Positions 1 through 5,687 are shown, counted from the first letter of the stretch. The stretch: 6,579 bases of DNA from Alcaligenaceae bacterium (GCA_029265335.1 JAJUJN010000121.1:1-6579); one strand, 5' to 3'. Translations and numbers: made by a program. The notes: a model not told the origin generated them from the sequence alone.

Positions 1-126
1 AAGACACGCTCGGGCAAGATCATGCGTCGCCTGTTGCGGATCGTGGCCAAGGGCGAGGAGATCACGCAAGATGTGTCCACCCTCGAAAACCCAGCAATCC
101 TCACGCAGTTGGGTAAGTCGCACTGA
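1..126 (+). CDS. acs: Acetyl-CoA synthetase, C-terminal end (partial)
   Basis: The window opens inside this gene; 41 codons remain before TGA at 124-126. The enzyme activates acetate to acetyl-CoA through an acetyl-AMP intermediate in the cytoplasm. The visible tail begins [13 protein letters not shown], the very conserved C-terminal motif of AMP-forming acetyl-CoA synthetases; the lysine in SGK (codon 6 of the fragment) is the catalytic lysine that family members have acetylated for control. The following [10 protein letters not shown] segment matches the usual 'TSTLADP' tail of Acs better than the corresponding tail of propionyl-CoA synthetase PrpE, though PrpE or another close acyl-CoA synthetase cannot be fully excluded from 41 residues. 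It converges on tpx, 112 bp away. I see no good intrinsic terminator after it. Confidence 0.88.
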   Translation, partial: KTRSGKIMRRLLRIVAKGEEITQDVSTLENPAILTQLGKSH

Positions 127-238
127 TTCTTGGTAAACAAGTGCTTGGGCGCGGGGCGGGTTGGTGCAAAGCCATTCGATTCGCGCCCTGGCAGCAGTCA
201 AATGCTGTTCGTGAGCTAGGCTGGGCTGTTGTAAACGG

Positions 239-739
239 TCAGGCCAGCGACTTCAGCGCGGCGTCGTAATCGGGCTCATCGCCAATTTCTCCCACCAGCT
301 GAGCGTGCAACACCTTGTTGTTGCCATCCAGCACCACCACGGCCCGCGCGGCTAGGCCGCTCAATGGCCCGCTCGCGATTGCCACCCCATAATTCTTGAG
401 AAATTCTCGCCCGCGCATCAGCGAAAGCATGGTGACGTTGTCGAGGCCTTCGGCGCCGCAAAAACGGGCTTGCGCAAAGGGTAAATCTGCCGAGATACAA
501 ATCACCCGCGCGTGGTTCATATTTGCGGCCAATTCGTTGAATCGACGTACGGAAGCCGCGCATACGCCGGTGTCCACGCTGGGGAAGATGTTGAGCACCT
601 TACGCTCGCCCTCGTATGCGCTCAGGCTGACATCGGCCAGATCTTGACCCACCAGCGTGAACTCGGGGGCGGTGGCGCCGACGGTGGGGAGCGTACCTTC
701 TACCTGAATTGGCTTGCCCTGGAACGTAACTTGAGACAT
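239..739 (-). CDS. tpx: Thiol peroxidase Tpx (atypical 2-Cys peroxiredoxin)
   Basis: Encodes 166 aa, close to the 168 aa of E. coli Tpx. Tpx reduces hydrogen peroxide and alkyl hydroperoxides using thioredoxin. The peroxidatic cysteine is C60 in [17 protein letters not shown] and the resolving cysteine is C94 in [15 protein letters not shown]81 matches the third, non-essential cysteine of the family. The thioredoxin-like fold is complete, from the N-terminal beta hairpin ([12 protein letters not shown]) to the C-terminal [12 protein letters not shown]. An upstream in-frame ATG at 784 would add 15 residues, but the start at 739 is preferred: it has AAGGAG 8 nt upstream and gives [10 protein letters not shown], aligned with the family N-terminus. 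The gene stands alone and converges on acs. A plausible sigma70-type promoter lies just upstream. I did not find a recognisable OxyR site. Confidence 0.97.
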   Translation of the reverse strand: MSQVTFQGKPIQVEGTLPTVGATAPEFTLVGQDLADVSLSAYEGERKVLNIFPSVDTGVCAASVRRFNELAANMNHARVICISADLPFAQARFCGAEGLDNVTMLSLMRGREFLKNYGVAIASGPLSGLAARAVVVLDGNNKVLHAQLVGEIGDEPDYDAALKSLA

Positions 740-767
740 GTCGAAAACTCCTTGGTGAGAATGAGTC

Positions 768-797
768 AGCATAGCGCCCAGCACATACCTCGGCCAA
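768..797 (-). promoter_or_regulatory. Putative sigma70-type promoter of tpx
   Basis: Read on the minus strand, TTGGCC (792-797) is followed after 18 bp by TATGCT (768-773). The -35 keeps the TTG core and the -10 keeps TAT and the final T. Transcription would start around 760, giving a leader of about 20-25 nt that carries the AAGGAG ribosome binding site. This comes from consensus reading only; the -35 is weak. Confidence 0.4.
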
Positions 798-900
798 GCG
801 CATGAGCGCGACTCTCGCGTCGCTAAATCCGATTCTCAGCCCCTCCCCCCACCTGAGCTAGGGTATTTCCCAAGTGTGCGGCAGTGGAACGCCCGCCATA

Positions 901-1100
901 ATCCAGCTCATGAAGTGGAGGAGACAGCCCGTCTCAGGGCAATAAGCGGAGCCCAACAGGCAGCCCGCAGGCAGCATCCATAATAGTGAGGGCACACGGC
1001 GCGGCAAGGTTCGGAGGAGAACACTATCGCGCTCCTCGCAAGAAGAGCTGGATCACACCGTCCGGCGCAAAGGCCACACAGGGCAACCTGTGTGGCCTTT
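901..1100 (+). ncRNA. Candidate structured RNA, family not recognised
   Basis: No convincing protein gene lies between tpx and the tRNA. On the plus strand ATCCAGCTC (901-909) is perfectly complementary to GAGCTGGAT (1045-1053), which would close a domain of about 150 nt. Nested inside are GAGGAG (918-923) with CTCCTC (1032-1037) and ATAGTG (983-988) with CACTAT (1022-1027), plus a local GGGC/GCCC hairpin (937-940 with 951-954). Sixteen bases after the closing strand comes a 14-bp hairpin that could terminate the transcript. The nested 6-bp helices are each expected by chance in a stretch this size; the 9-bp one is less so. I compared it by eye with 6S, SRP, tmRNA, RNase P and common riboswitches and found no match. 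There is no convincing promoter: the best -10-like box (CATAAT, 897-902) overlaps the 5' strand of the closing helix and so cannot be the promoter of this exact RNA. Confidence 0.3.
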
Positions 1101-1103
1101 GTC
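1069..1103 (+). terminator. Perfect 14-bp hairpin, terminator-like
   Basis: AAAGGCCACACAGG (1069-1082) and CCTGTGTGGCCTTT (1087-1100) are exact reverse complements separated by GCAA, a GNRA-type tetraloop. The stem ends in only three U residues before GUC, so it would be a weak U tract on the plus strand; the minus strand also reads CTTT then GCG. It may terminate an RNA coming from the left, act in both directions, or insulate the tRNA gene from tpx. The hairpin is plain in the sequence; its role is inferred. Confidence 0.5.
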
Positions 1104-1125
1104 ATGCTGTGTGGCCTTTGTCATG
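1088..1125. repeat. Perfect 19-bp tandem direct repeat (two copies)
   Basis: CTGTGTGGCCTTTGTCATG occurs at 1088-1106 and again, immediately adjacent, at 1107-1125 without a mismatch. The first copy contains the 3' arm of the 1069-1100 hairpin apart from its first base, so the duplication provides a second possible partner for the 5' arm. Weaker TTTGT-NCAT echoes follow at 1135 and 1150. Confidence 0.9.
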
Positions 1126-1165
1126 GAGGGTCGCTTTGTACATCGTCACTTTGTGCATACGAAAA

Positions 1166-1190
1166 CGAGCTCATGAGTATCGAGCTCATG
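1166..1190. repeat. Direct repeat CGAGCTCATG, 15-bp period
   Basis: CGAGCTCATG is found at 1166-1175 and 1181-1190, separated by AGTAT. Each copy contains the 6-bp palindrome GAGCTC, and the first runs into CTCATGAG (1170-1177), another palindrome. It lies about 110 bp upstream of the tRNA. It could be a protein-binding site or a chance repeat; nothing in the sequence decides. Confidence 0.5.
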
Positions 1191-1254
1191 GCCGGCGCGT
1201 GCACTCAGGGCGCGGGCAGGGCGTGGAGCGAGAGCGCGTAGCTGTAGGGTCTGT

Positions 1255-1260
1255 TAGAAT
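1255..1260 (+). promoter_or_regulatory. Possible -10 box of the tRNA-Ser gene
   Basis: TAGAAT matches the sigma70 -10 consensus at five of six positions and lies 41 bp before the mature tRNA start, which fits a short precursor leader. No recognisable -35 element lies 16-18 bp upstream (that stretch reads GAGCGC or similar), so this is a partial promoter call. Confidence 0.3.
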
Positions 1261-1272
1261 ATCGTGCTTCGT

Positions 1273-1296
1273 CCGAGGCAACGTGCTCTGCCTCGG
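1273..1296 (+). other. Hairpin in the tRNA-Ser precursor leader
   Basis: CCGAGGCA (1273-1280) pairs perfectly with TGCCTCGG (1289-1296) across an 8-nt loop, ending 5 nt before the first base of the tRNA. If transcription starts near 1267 it would fill nearly the whole 5' leader, close to where RNase P must cut. It is not followed by a T tract, so it is not a terminator. Confidence 0.5.
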
Positions 1297-1301
1297 CAAA
1301 C

Positions 1302-1392
1302 GGACAGGTGGCCGAGTGGTTGAAGGCGCACGCCTGGAAAGCGTGTATACGTGAATAGCGTATCGAGGGTTCGAATCCCTCTCTGTCCGCCA
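1302..1392 (+). tRNA. tRNA-Ser (anticodon GGA)
   Basis: This is a class II tRNA with a long variable arm. The 7-bp acceptor stem pairs GGACAGG with TCTGTCC (one G-U), followed by discriminator G1389 and an encoded CCA (1390-1392). The D arm starts GCCGAG. The anticodon stem is CACGC/GCGTG around loop CTGGAAA, putting anticodon GGA at 1336-1338; it reads UCC and UCU serine codons. The variable arm forms ATACG/CGTAT with a 7-nt loop, typical of serine tRNAs, and the T arm is GAGGG-TTCGAAT-CCCTC. All stems close without mismatch. It is transcribed alone, with an intrinsic terminator 38 bp downstream. Confidence 0.98.
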
Positions 1393-1430
1393 CAGAGTTT
1401 GAAGCCGTTACAGCACTGCAATACCTGATT

Positions 1431-1463
1431 AGCCCGCGTGTATGTCTACATTGCGGGCTTTTT
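1431..1463 (+). terminator. Rho-independent terminator after tRNA-Ser
   Basis: AGCCCGC (1431-1437) pairs with GCGGGCT (1453-1459) over a 15-nt loop that can itself pair weakly, followed by a run of five T (1459-1463). GC-rich stem plus T run on the plus strand is the classic intrinsic terminator form. There is no T run on the opposite strand, so it probably does not serve chaC coming from the right. Confidence 0.88.
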
Positions 1464-1550
1464 GTGTCTCGTGGACGCTAGACCAGTTCGACGCTGGCAT
1501 GGGGCAGCTTCTTTTAGCCGGTTGGTGGCTATCCGTTCTATGGCTGGTTT

Positions 1551-2204
1551 TCAGTCACCCGATCGCACGCATTCCGCCAGCTGCTGGATGTATGCATCTT
1601 CGATGCCATGTTGGCGCAAGGCCGAGTAAAGCTGCAACACGTAATCGCGGTTGGGCCCCAGTGGCCCTTCGGCGGCTGCGATGAGTGGCGCGATGGTGTC
1701 GATGTCGTCTTGAGCCTGGTACAGCTTGCTTTGTGTTTCGGCAGTGAAGGTAAGCGCCGGCACGCTGCGCCCGTCGCTGAGCGTGACCCGAGTCCAGGTG
1801 GGCCGGTAGGCGCCCCCCACCATTTCGCGTCGCCAGATCACGCGCAACTCTTCTTCTACGCAATCTTCACTCAATCGCAGGGCGAGGCCTTCGGTGACGC
1901 CGCCGGCAGCCAGTGCCATCATGCGGCCCGGGCGGGTGGAACAGGCGCGGCCAACAAACAAGTGGATGCAGAAACTTCGGCGCCAGCCAGGCAGCGTGGC
2001 TGGGCAGCTCTCGGCAAACTGGAAGAGGGGGTTCCAGATCAAGGAGCCGTAGGCAAAAACCCAGATGGGCTCTTGCGGAGGCCGTGACGCCAACATGGAT
2101 TGCATGGAGCTTTCGATGCGCTCTTCGGGCCACCAATCCAGGCCGGGTACGTTTTTGAATGCGTTGAGAAAGGTGCCGTCTTCCAGACTCTTTCGATTGA
2201 GCAT
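1551..2204 (-). CDS. chaC: ChaC-type gamma-glutamylcyclotransferase
   Basis: Encodes 217 aa (E. coli ChaC is about 231). Members of the ChaC family cleave glutathione in the cytoplasm to 5-oxoproline and Cys-Gly. The substrate-binding motif is visible as WVFAYGSLIWNP (residues 48-59, YGSL at 52-55), and W125-RREM-VGGAY aligns with the segment holding the catalytic glutamate of eukaryotic ChaC enzymes (E127 here). The 47-residue N-terminal part before the motif and the later IAPLIAAAEGPLGPNRDY segment (171-188) resemble E. coli ChaC closely. Many family members read FGYGSL where this one has FAYGSL; the alanine also occurs in the related GGCT enzymes. The reading frame is open to 2528, but MLNRKS at 2204 is preferred because AAGG lies 8 nt upstream and the N-terminus then matches E. 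coli. It diverges from the dehydrogenase gene. I see no strong terminator before the tRNA terminator. Confidence 0.93.
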   Translation of the reverse strand: MLNRKSLEDGTFLNAFKNVPGLDWWPEERIESSMQSMLASRPPQEPIWVFAYGSLIWNPLFQFAESCPATLPGWRRSFCIHLFVGRACSTRPGRMMALAAGGVTEGLALRLSEDCVEEELRVIWRREMVGGAYRPTWTRVTLSDGRSVPALTFTAETQSKLYQAQDDIDTIAPLIAAAEGPLGPNRDYVLQLYSALRQHGIEDAYIQQLAECVRSGD

Positions 2205-2330
2205 GGGTAAAGCCTTGCCGATGTGAGATTGCTGCAAGTGATGTTGCCATGCGTGGGGTGCACGAGCAACAACGACCGGTCGGAGGGGTTCTATTCGCAA
2301 GCCAACGAACGACCTGCAAAACCTTTCCGA

Positions 2331-2347
2331 GTTCAAGATTCTTGAAC
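2331..2347. promoter_or_regulatory. Perfect 17-bp palindrome, operator-like
   Basis: GTTCAAGATTCTTGAAC has two perfect 7-bp arms around ATT. It lies near the centre of the divergent chaC/dehydrogenase region, 126 bp before the chaC start and 148 bp before the dehydrogenase start, where a shared operator would be expected. The size and symmetry suit a dimeric regulator of TetR or MarR type, but no regulator gene is in the window. It is too AT-rich, and lacks a T run, to be a terminator. Confidence 0.5.
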
Positions 2348-2495
2348 GAAAAGTAAGGGGTTCGAATGTCAGCGTTGTCCTATGTACGGGGGAGTTCGGC
2401 TTTCCTAAGCTGGTGAAACGCATGGGTTTGAGGTGCCGATGTTTTCGCCCTCTGGGCCTGAAGCTCATACGCGCAACCGAAATTTGGAGGTTTGT

Positions 2496-3509
2496 ATGCG
2501 AGTCAAGCTTAAGCCAATAGCCGAACAAACCATGGTGGTTACCGGAGGCAGTTCCGGTATCGGGTTAACGATTGCAAGACGTGCTGCAGAAGCCGGCGCG
2601 AGAGTGGTGCTGGTAGCGCGCGACGCAGATACCCTGGAGACCATCTGTCAGTCCTTCAAGCAGGAAGGGTTCAGGGCCGATTACGTCACGGCCGATGTCG
2701 GGGTTCACGATGAAGTGGCGAACGTGGCTCAAACGGTGATCGACCGTTATGGGGGCTTCGACACTTGGGTGAACGACGCGGGCGTGGGCGTTTATTCCAA
2801 GCTCAACGAGCTCAGCGACGAAGATCACCACCGGCTGTTCCAGACGAATTACTGGGGCGTGGTGTATGGGTCGCTGGAGGCGCTCAAACATTTGCGCCAG
2901 CGGGGCGGGGCCCTGATCAACATCGGTTCGATTTCCGGCGATGTGCCGGCACCGATTCTCAGCGCCTACACGGCCACCAAGCATGCGGTCAAGGGGTTCA
3001 CCAACTCGCTGCGCCTTGAGGTGATGCACGATAAAGCACCGGTGTCGGTCACCCTGATCAAGCCTAGCGGTATTCACTCACCCTTCGGCCAACATGCCAA
3101 GAACACCATGAGCAAGGAGTCTCAGGTGCCACCGCCGGTGTATCACCCCGACCTCGTGGCCAGAGCGGTGTTGCAGGCGGCCACTCAGCCGGTACGCGAC
3201 ATCACGGTGGGTGGCGCTGGCGCGGGAATGACCTGGCTCACCCGCCTGTTTCCGTCGGTGGCCGATCAACTCTATTCACGGATGTATTTCAAATCTGCAA
3301 TGGGCGACCGCCCGCCTCGCCCCGGCGGGTCCGCGCTCTACGAAGCCGGTGGCGAAGGAGAGATGCTGGGTGATCAAGATGCCCACATCATTCGCCATAG
3401 CCCGTATACCTATATGCAGGGGCGCCGGTGGTTGAAAGGGGGCGTACTGCTCGCTGGCGCCGCGTTGGCCGCGGGCGCTGTGATGAAAGCGCGAACGCCC
3501 ACACGCTGA
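2496..3509 (+). CDS. Short-chain dehydrogenase/reductase with C-terminal membrane segment
   Basis: Encodes 337 aa. The Rossmann NAD(P)-binding motif TGGSSGIG is at 16-23, followed by D68 in TADVG, NDAG at 93-96 (NNAG in most members) and N118. The catalytic set is S145, Y158 and K162 (SAYTATKHA), with the normal 13-residue Ser-Tyr spacing, so it should be an active oxidoreductase; R43 just after the second strand hints at NADPH preference. Classical SDRs have about 250 residues; here about 90 extra follow, including VYHPDLVARAVLQAA, a GG-rich segment and a hydrophobic stretch (about 315-330) flanked by RRW and KAR that probably anchors the C-terminus in the membrane. This long form occurs in bacteria but the substrate is unknown to me. 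The frame opens at 2433, but the start at 2496 has GGAGG 5 nt upstream and begins just before the Rossmann strand. It stands alone, convergent with the permease gene. Confidence 0.92.
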   Translation: MRVKLKPIAEQTMVVTGGSSGIGLTIARRAAEAGARVVLVARDADTLETICQSFKQEGFRADYVTADVGVHDEVANVAQTVIDRYGGFDTWVNDAGVGVYSKLNELSDEDHHRLFQTNYWGVVYGSLEALKHLRQRGGALINIGSISGDVPAPILSAYTATKHAVKGFTNSLRLEVMHDKAPVSVTLIKPSGIHSPFGQHAKNTMSKESQVPPPVYHPDLVARAVLQAATQPVRDITVGGAGAGMTWLTRLFPSVADQLYSRMYFKSAMGDRPPRPGGSALYEAGGEGEMLGDQDAHIIRHSPYTYMQGRRWLKGGVLLAGAALAAGAVMKARTPTR

Positions 3510-3523
3510 TCCAGGGATGCTCC

Positions 3524-3568
3524 AAAAGGCGAACCGACGAGCAAGGCGCACTCAGCTCCCGGTTCGCC
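3524..3568 (-). terminator. Rho-independent terminator of the AEC permease gene
   Basis: On the minus strand GGCGAACCG (complement of 3560-3568) pairs with CGGTTCGCC (complement of 3528-3536), 9 perfect base pairs. A further 4-bp helix (GAGC 3539-3542 with GCTC 3555-3558) extends the stem past a small internal loop. TTTT follows directly on the minus strand (3524-3527), so termination is directed at the leftward permease transcript, 37 bp past its stop. No T run follows on the plus strand, though the hairpin may also protect the 3' end of the dehydrogenase mRNA. Confidence 0.75.
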
Positions 3569-3604
3569 AGGGGGTGCATTGGCCAGGTGTGAAAGCTGCA
3601 AAGG

Positions 3605-4609
3605 TCAAGGCCGCAACATCATCACCAGTGCGGTCACGGTAATAAGCATGCCCACCGTGGAAAGCGCCAGGATAGACGACGCTTCTTGTTGATATTGCTT
3701 GTATCGCGTCGCCAGCAGCACAATCATGGGGCCTGCGGGCAGAGCTGCCAACAGCAGCCCTTCGCGGAACAACACGGTGTCAGCCGACATGCCCAGCCCG
3801 AACGCAATCACCGCAAAAATGACGGGGAGCGCCACATTCTTGAGCAGGGTAAAAGCCAGCACCTCGCCGGTGATTCTGAAGGTGTTGGCGGCGATGGTCA
3901 TGCCTGCCACAAAGATCGCCACGCCGGCAGTGGCCTGGCCGATGAGCACAAACGACTTTTTGGCCACCTCGGGCACGGGAATGGTCAGAAAAACCAGAAT
4001 GAAACCGATGAGCGGCGCCCAGACAAATGGCGTTTTGAAAATAGCCTGATACAGAGCCTGCCCGATGAGGCTGCCCAAAGAGCTGTGGGCACCTTGCTGT
4101 TTGGCCAAATCCACCTTGATGACCGTGACCGCAATCGGCACGATTACCACGTTGATCACCATGGAAATCATGCTTACGGCAATGCCGCTTTGTGTGCCGT
4201 AAAGCCCGCCCAGCAAAGCTGGCCCATAGAACGGCCCTGCCGAGAAGCTGAAAGCCAGCCCCGCAATGGAAGACTCCACCAGGGTTCGTTTGAATAGATA
4301 TTTGGCAATGAGCAGCCCTGCGAGATACGCCAACAACAGGCTTGCCAGCAGGGCCACAAATAAAACCAGGTCGTGTTCAAGCTGGGCGCGCGTCACGCTT
4401 ACCGTGCCTACGAAAAGCAGGGGCGGCAGTGCAAATGTCAGAACAAGTTTGTTGATCGTCTCGATGGCATCCGGGCTGCCGAACGCCTTGGTTCTGCCAG
4501 CAGCGTAGCCGTAGGCCAGCACGAAAATGATCGGAATTACGACCACCGCAGAGTTCCAGATGCTTTCCATTCCTGTATCGAGCGATGCAAAGTTAACGAC
4601 GGGCGACAT
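3605..4609 (-). CDS. AEC (auxin efflux carrier) family permease
   Basis: Encodes up to 334 aa of very hydrophobic protein with about ten membrane segments (roughly 19-38, 52-70, 80-103, 114-134, 142-166, 196-213, 219-241, 251-273, 283-301 and 312-332). A short hydrophilic loop near 167-185 separates the two halves. AEC/Mem_trans carriers move organic acids such as malate or malonate, and other anions, across the inner membrane. Support comes from the N-terminal AYGYAAGR, the N53-KLVLTFALPPLLF segment with its broken helix, and the C-terminal AALPAGPMIVLLATRY followed by polar KQYQQEASS, all typical of the family. The start is uncertain: neither ATG 4609 nor ATG 4570 (M14, which fits family N-termini better) has a well-placed ribosome binding site. 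The substrate cannot be read from sequence. It diverges from the monooxygenase gene. Confidence 0.9.
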   Translation of the reverse strand: MSPVVNFASLDTGMESIWNSAVVVIPIIFVLAYGYAAGRTKAFGSPDAIETINKLVLTFALPPLLFVGTVSVTRAQLEHDLVLFVALLASLLLAYLAGLLIAKYLFKRTLVESSIAGLAFSFSAGPFYGPALLGGLYGTQSGIAVSMISMVINVVIVPIAVTVIKVDLAKQQGAHSSLGSLIGQALYQAIFKTPFVWAPLIGFILVFLTIPVPEVAKKSFVLIGQATAGVAIFVAGMTIAANTFRITGEVLAFTLLKNVALPVIFAVIAFGLGMSADTVLFREGLLLAALPAGPMIVLLATRYKQYQQEASSILALSTVGMLITVTALVMMLRP

Positions 4610-4643
4610 TATCGTTCAAGAACCGGTACAGTCGAAGCTAACT

Positions 4644-4669
4644 GAGGTGGCTGGTCGCCAGCCCACCTC
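4644..4669 (+). promoter_or_regulatory. Strong leader hairpin before the monooxygenase gene
   Basis: GAGGTGGCTGG (4644-4654) pairs with CCAGCCCACCTC (4658-4669), 11 base pairs with one bulged C, around a TCG loop. It ends 5 nt before the GAAGGAG ribosome binding site (4675-4681). No T run follows on either strand, so it is not an intrinsic terminator. It may stabilise the mRNA 5' end or affect translation: CTCC at 4667-4670 can alternatively pair with GGAG of the ribosome binding site (4678-4681). The hairpin is visible; its function is inferred. Confidence 0.55.
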
Positions 4670-4688
4670 CCGTTGAAGGAGTTTCACT

Positions 4689-5687
4689 ATGCAATTTTCG
4701 ATTCTCGAGTTGGGTCGCGTGCGCGAGGGCTCGGATCGCCGAGCGGCGCTGGATGAAGCGCGGGATCTTGCTCGCCTGGCAGAGTCGCTGGGGTATGAAC
4801 GCTTTTGGGTGGCCGAGCATCACAACATGCCAACGGTTACCACGGCTGCCACCTCCATCGTGATCGCCCACATCGCCGCAGGAACCAGCAAGATACGGGT
4901 TGGTGCGGGCGGCATCATGCTTCCCAACCACGCGCCCTACATCATTGCCGAGCAGTTCGGCACCTTGGAAACCCTGTTTCCGGGTCGGATCGACCTCGGC
5001 CTGGGGCGAGCGCCAGGCACTGATCAAGTCACCTTGCGCGCCTTGCGCCGCGACCCCCAGAATGCGGAGTACTTCCCGCAGGATGTTCAGGAGTTGCAGG
5101 CCTATCTGGCGCCGGTGCAGCCAGGCCAGCGTATTGAGGCCGTGCCGGGGTCGGGCACCGAAGTGCCGCTTTGGATACTCGGCTCCAGTTTGTTCGGCGC
5201 ACATCTCGCCGCCGAGCTCGGTTTGCCCTACGGCTTTGCGTCGCATTTTGCGCCGCAAATGCTGGATCAGGCCATTGAGGTGTACCGAGCCCGCTTCAAA
5301 CCTTCCAAGCAAGCGCAAAAGCCCTACGTATTGGTGGGCGTGAATATCATCGCTGCGCCCACCGATGAAGAAGCAAGATTTCTGGCCACTTCGCAACAGA
5401 TCTCGTTTGTGGATCTGTTCCGCGGCACGCGACGCCTCACCCAACCGCCCATCGACGACATCGAAAGCTACTGGACGCCGCAGGAAAAAATGCAGGCTTC
5501 GAACATGCTGCAGGTGAGCATCGTGGGCAGCCCCGATACGGTGAAGCGCGGCATCGAGGCTTTGAGCGAACGAACACGCGCCGACGAGCTCATGGTGGTG
5601 TCGGATATCTTCGACCCGCAACTGCGCCGCCGCTCCATCGAAATCATTGCCGACGTTGCCGGTTTGAAGGCCCCCGAGAACGTGTGA
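4689..5687 (+). CDS. yhbW: YhbW-like flavin-dependent (luciferase-like) monooxygenase
   Basis: Encodes 332 aa, about the length of E. coli YhbW. It belongs to the bacterial luciferase-like (LLM) superfamily: TIM-barrel enzymes that use reduced FMN and oxygen to oxidise an organic substrate. Diagnostic segments are FWVAEHHNMP (39-48), VGAGGIMLPNHAPY (71-84), AEQFGTLETLFPGRIDLGLGR in pieces across 87-107, RAPGTDQ (107-113), PLWILGSSLFGAHLAAELGL near 160-179, and SHFAP; these follow YhbW nearly residue for residue from memory. The closing motif DELMVVSDIFD is also typical. The start has GAAGGAG 7 nt upstream. YhbW's physiological substrate is not established, so none is assigned here. No flavin reductase gene lies in the window. 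It diverges from the AEC permease and converges on the BKACE gene with a 27-bp gap. Confidence 0.93.
   Translation: MQFSILELGRVREGSDRRAALDEARDLARLAESLGYERFWVAEHHNMPTVTTAATSIVIAHIAAGTSKIRVGAGGIMLPNHAPYIIAEQFGTLETLFPGRIDLGLGRAPGTDQVTLRALRRDPQNAEYFPQDVQELQAYLAPVQPGQRIEAVPGSGTEVPLWILGSSLFGAHLAAELGLPYGFASHFAPQMLDQAIEVYRARFKPSKQAQKPYVLVGVNIIAAPTDEEARFLATSQQISFVDLFRGTRRLTQPPIDDIESYWTPQEKMQASNMLQVSIVGSPDTVKRGIEALSERTRADELMVVSDIFDPQLRRRSIEIIADVAGLKAPENV

Noticed and set aside
147..188. GGGCGCG/CGCGCCC inverted repeat between acs and tpx as a shared terminator
   Set aside because: The stem is 7 bp with a 28-nt loop and there is no T run on either strand, so it cannot be called an intrinsic terminator.
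807..819. Small CGCGA-CTC-TCGCG inverted repeat upstream of tpx
   Set aside because: Five-base arms in GC-rich DNA are expected by chance, and it lies upstream of the proposed promoter without further support.
897..902. CATAAT as the -10 box of the candidate RNA
   Set aside because: It has no -35 partner and overlaps the 5' strand of the closing helix, which would then not be transcribed.
901..1060. 6S RNA, SRP RNA, tmRNA, RNase P RNA or a common riboswitch
   Set aside because: None of the conserved sequence blocks I know for these families can be read here, so no family name was assigned.
986..1354. 122-codon plus-strand open frame across the intergenic region
   Set aside because: It runs through the hairpin, the tandem repeat and into the tRNA, has no family resemblance, and no convincing initiation region.
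2565..3077. 170-codon minus-strand frame inside the dehydrogenase gene
   Set aside because: Shadow of the SDR coding strand; composition is not protein-like and the sense gene has all its motifs.
3686..4297. 203-codon plus-strand frame opposite the permease gene
   Set aside because: Its Gln/His/Arg-rich translation is the usual antisense of a hydrophobic membrane protein gene.
4638..5621. Long 327-codon open frame antisense to the monooxygenase gene
   Set aside because: It lies wholly opposite a well-supported conserved gene; its translation is rich in His, Arg and Gly with no recognisable domain, as expected from the complement of GC-rich coding DNA.
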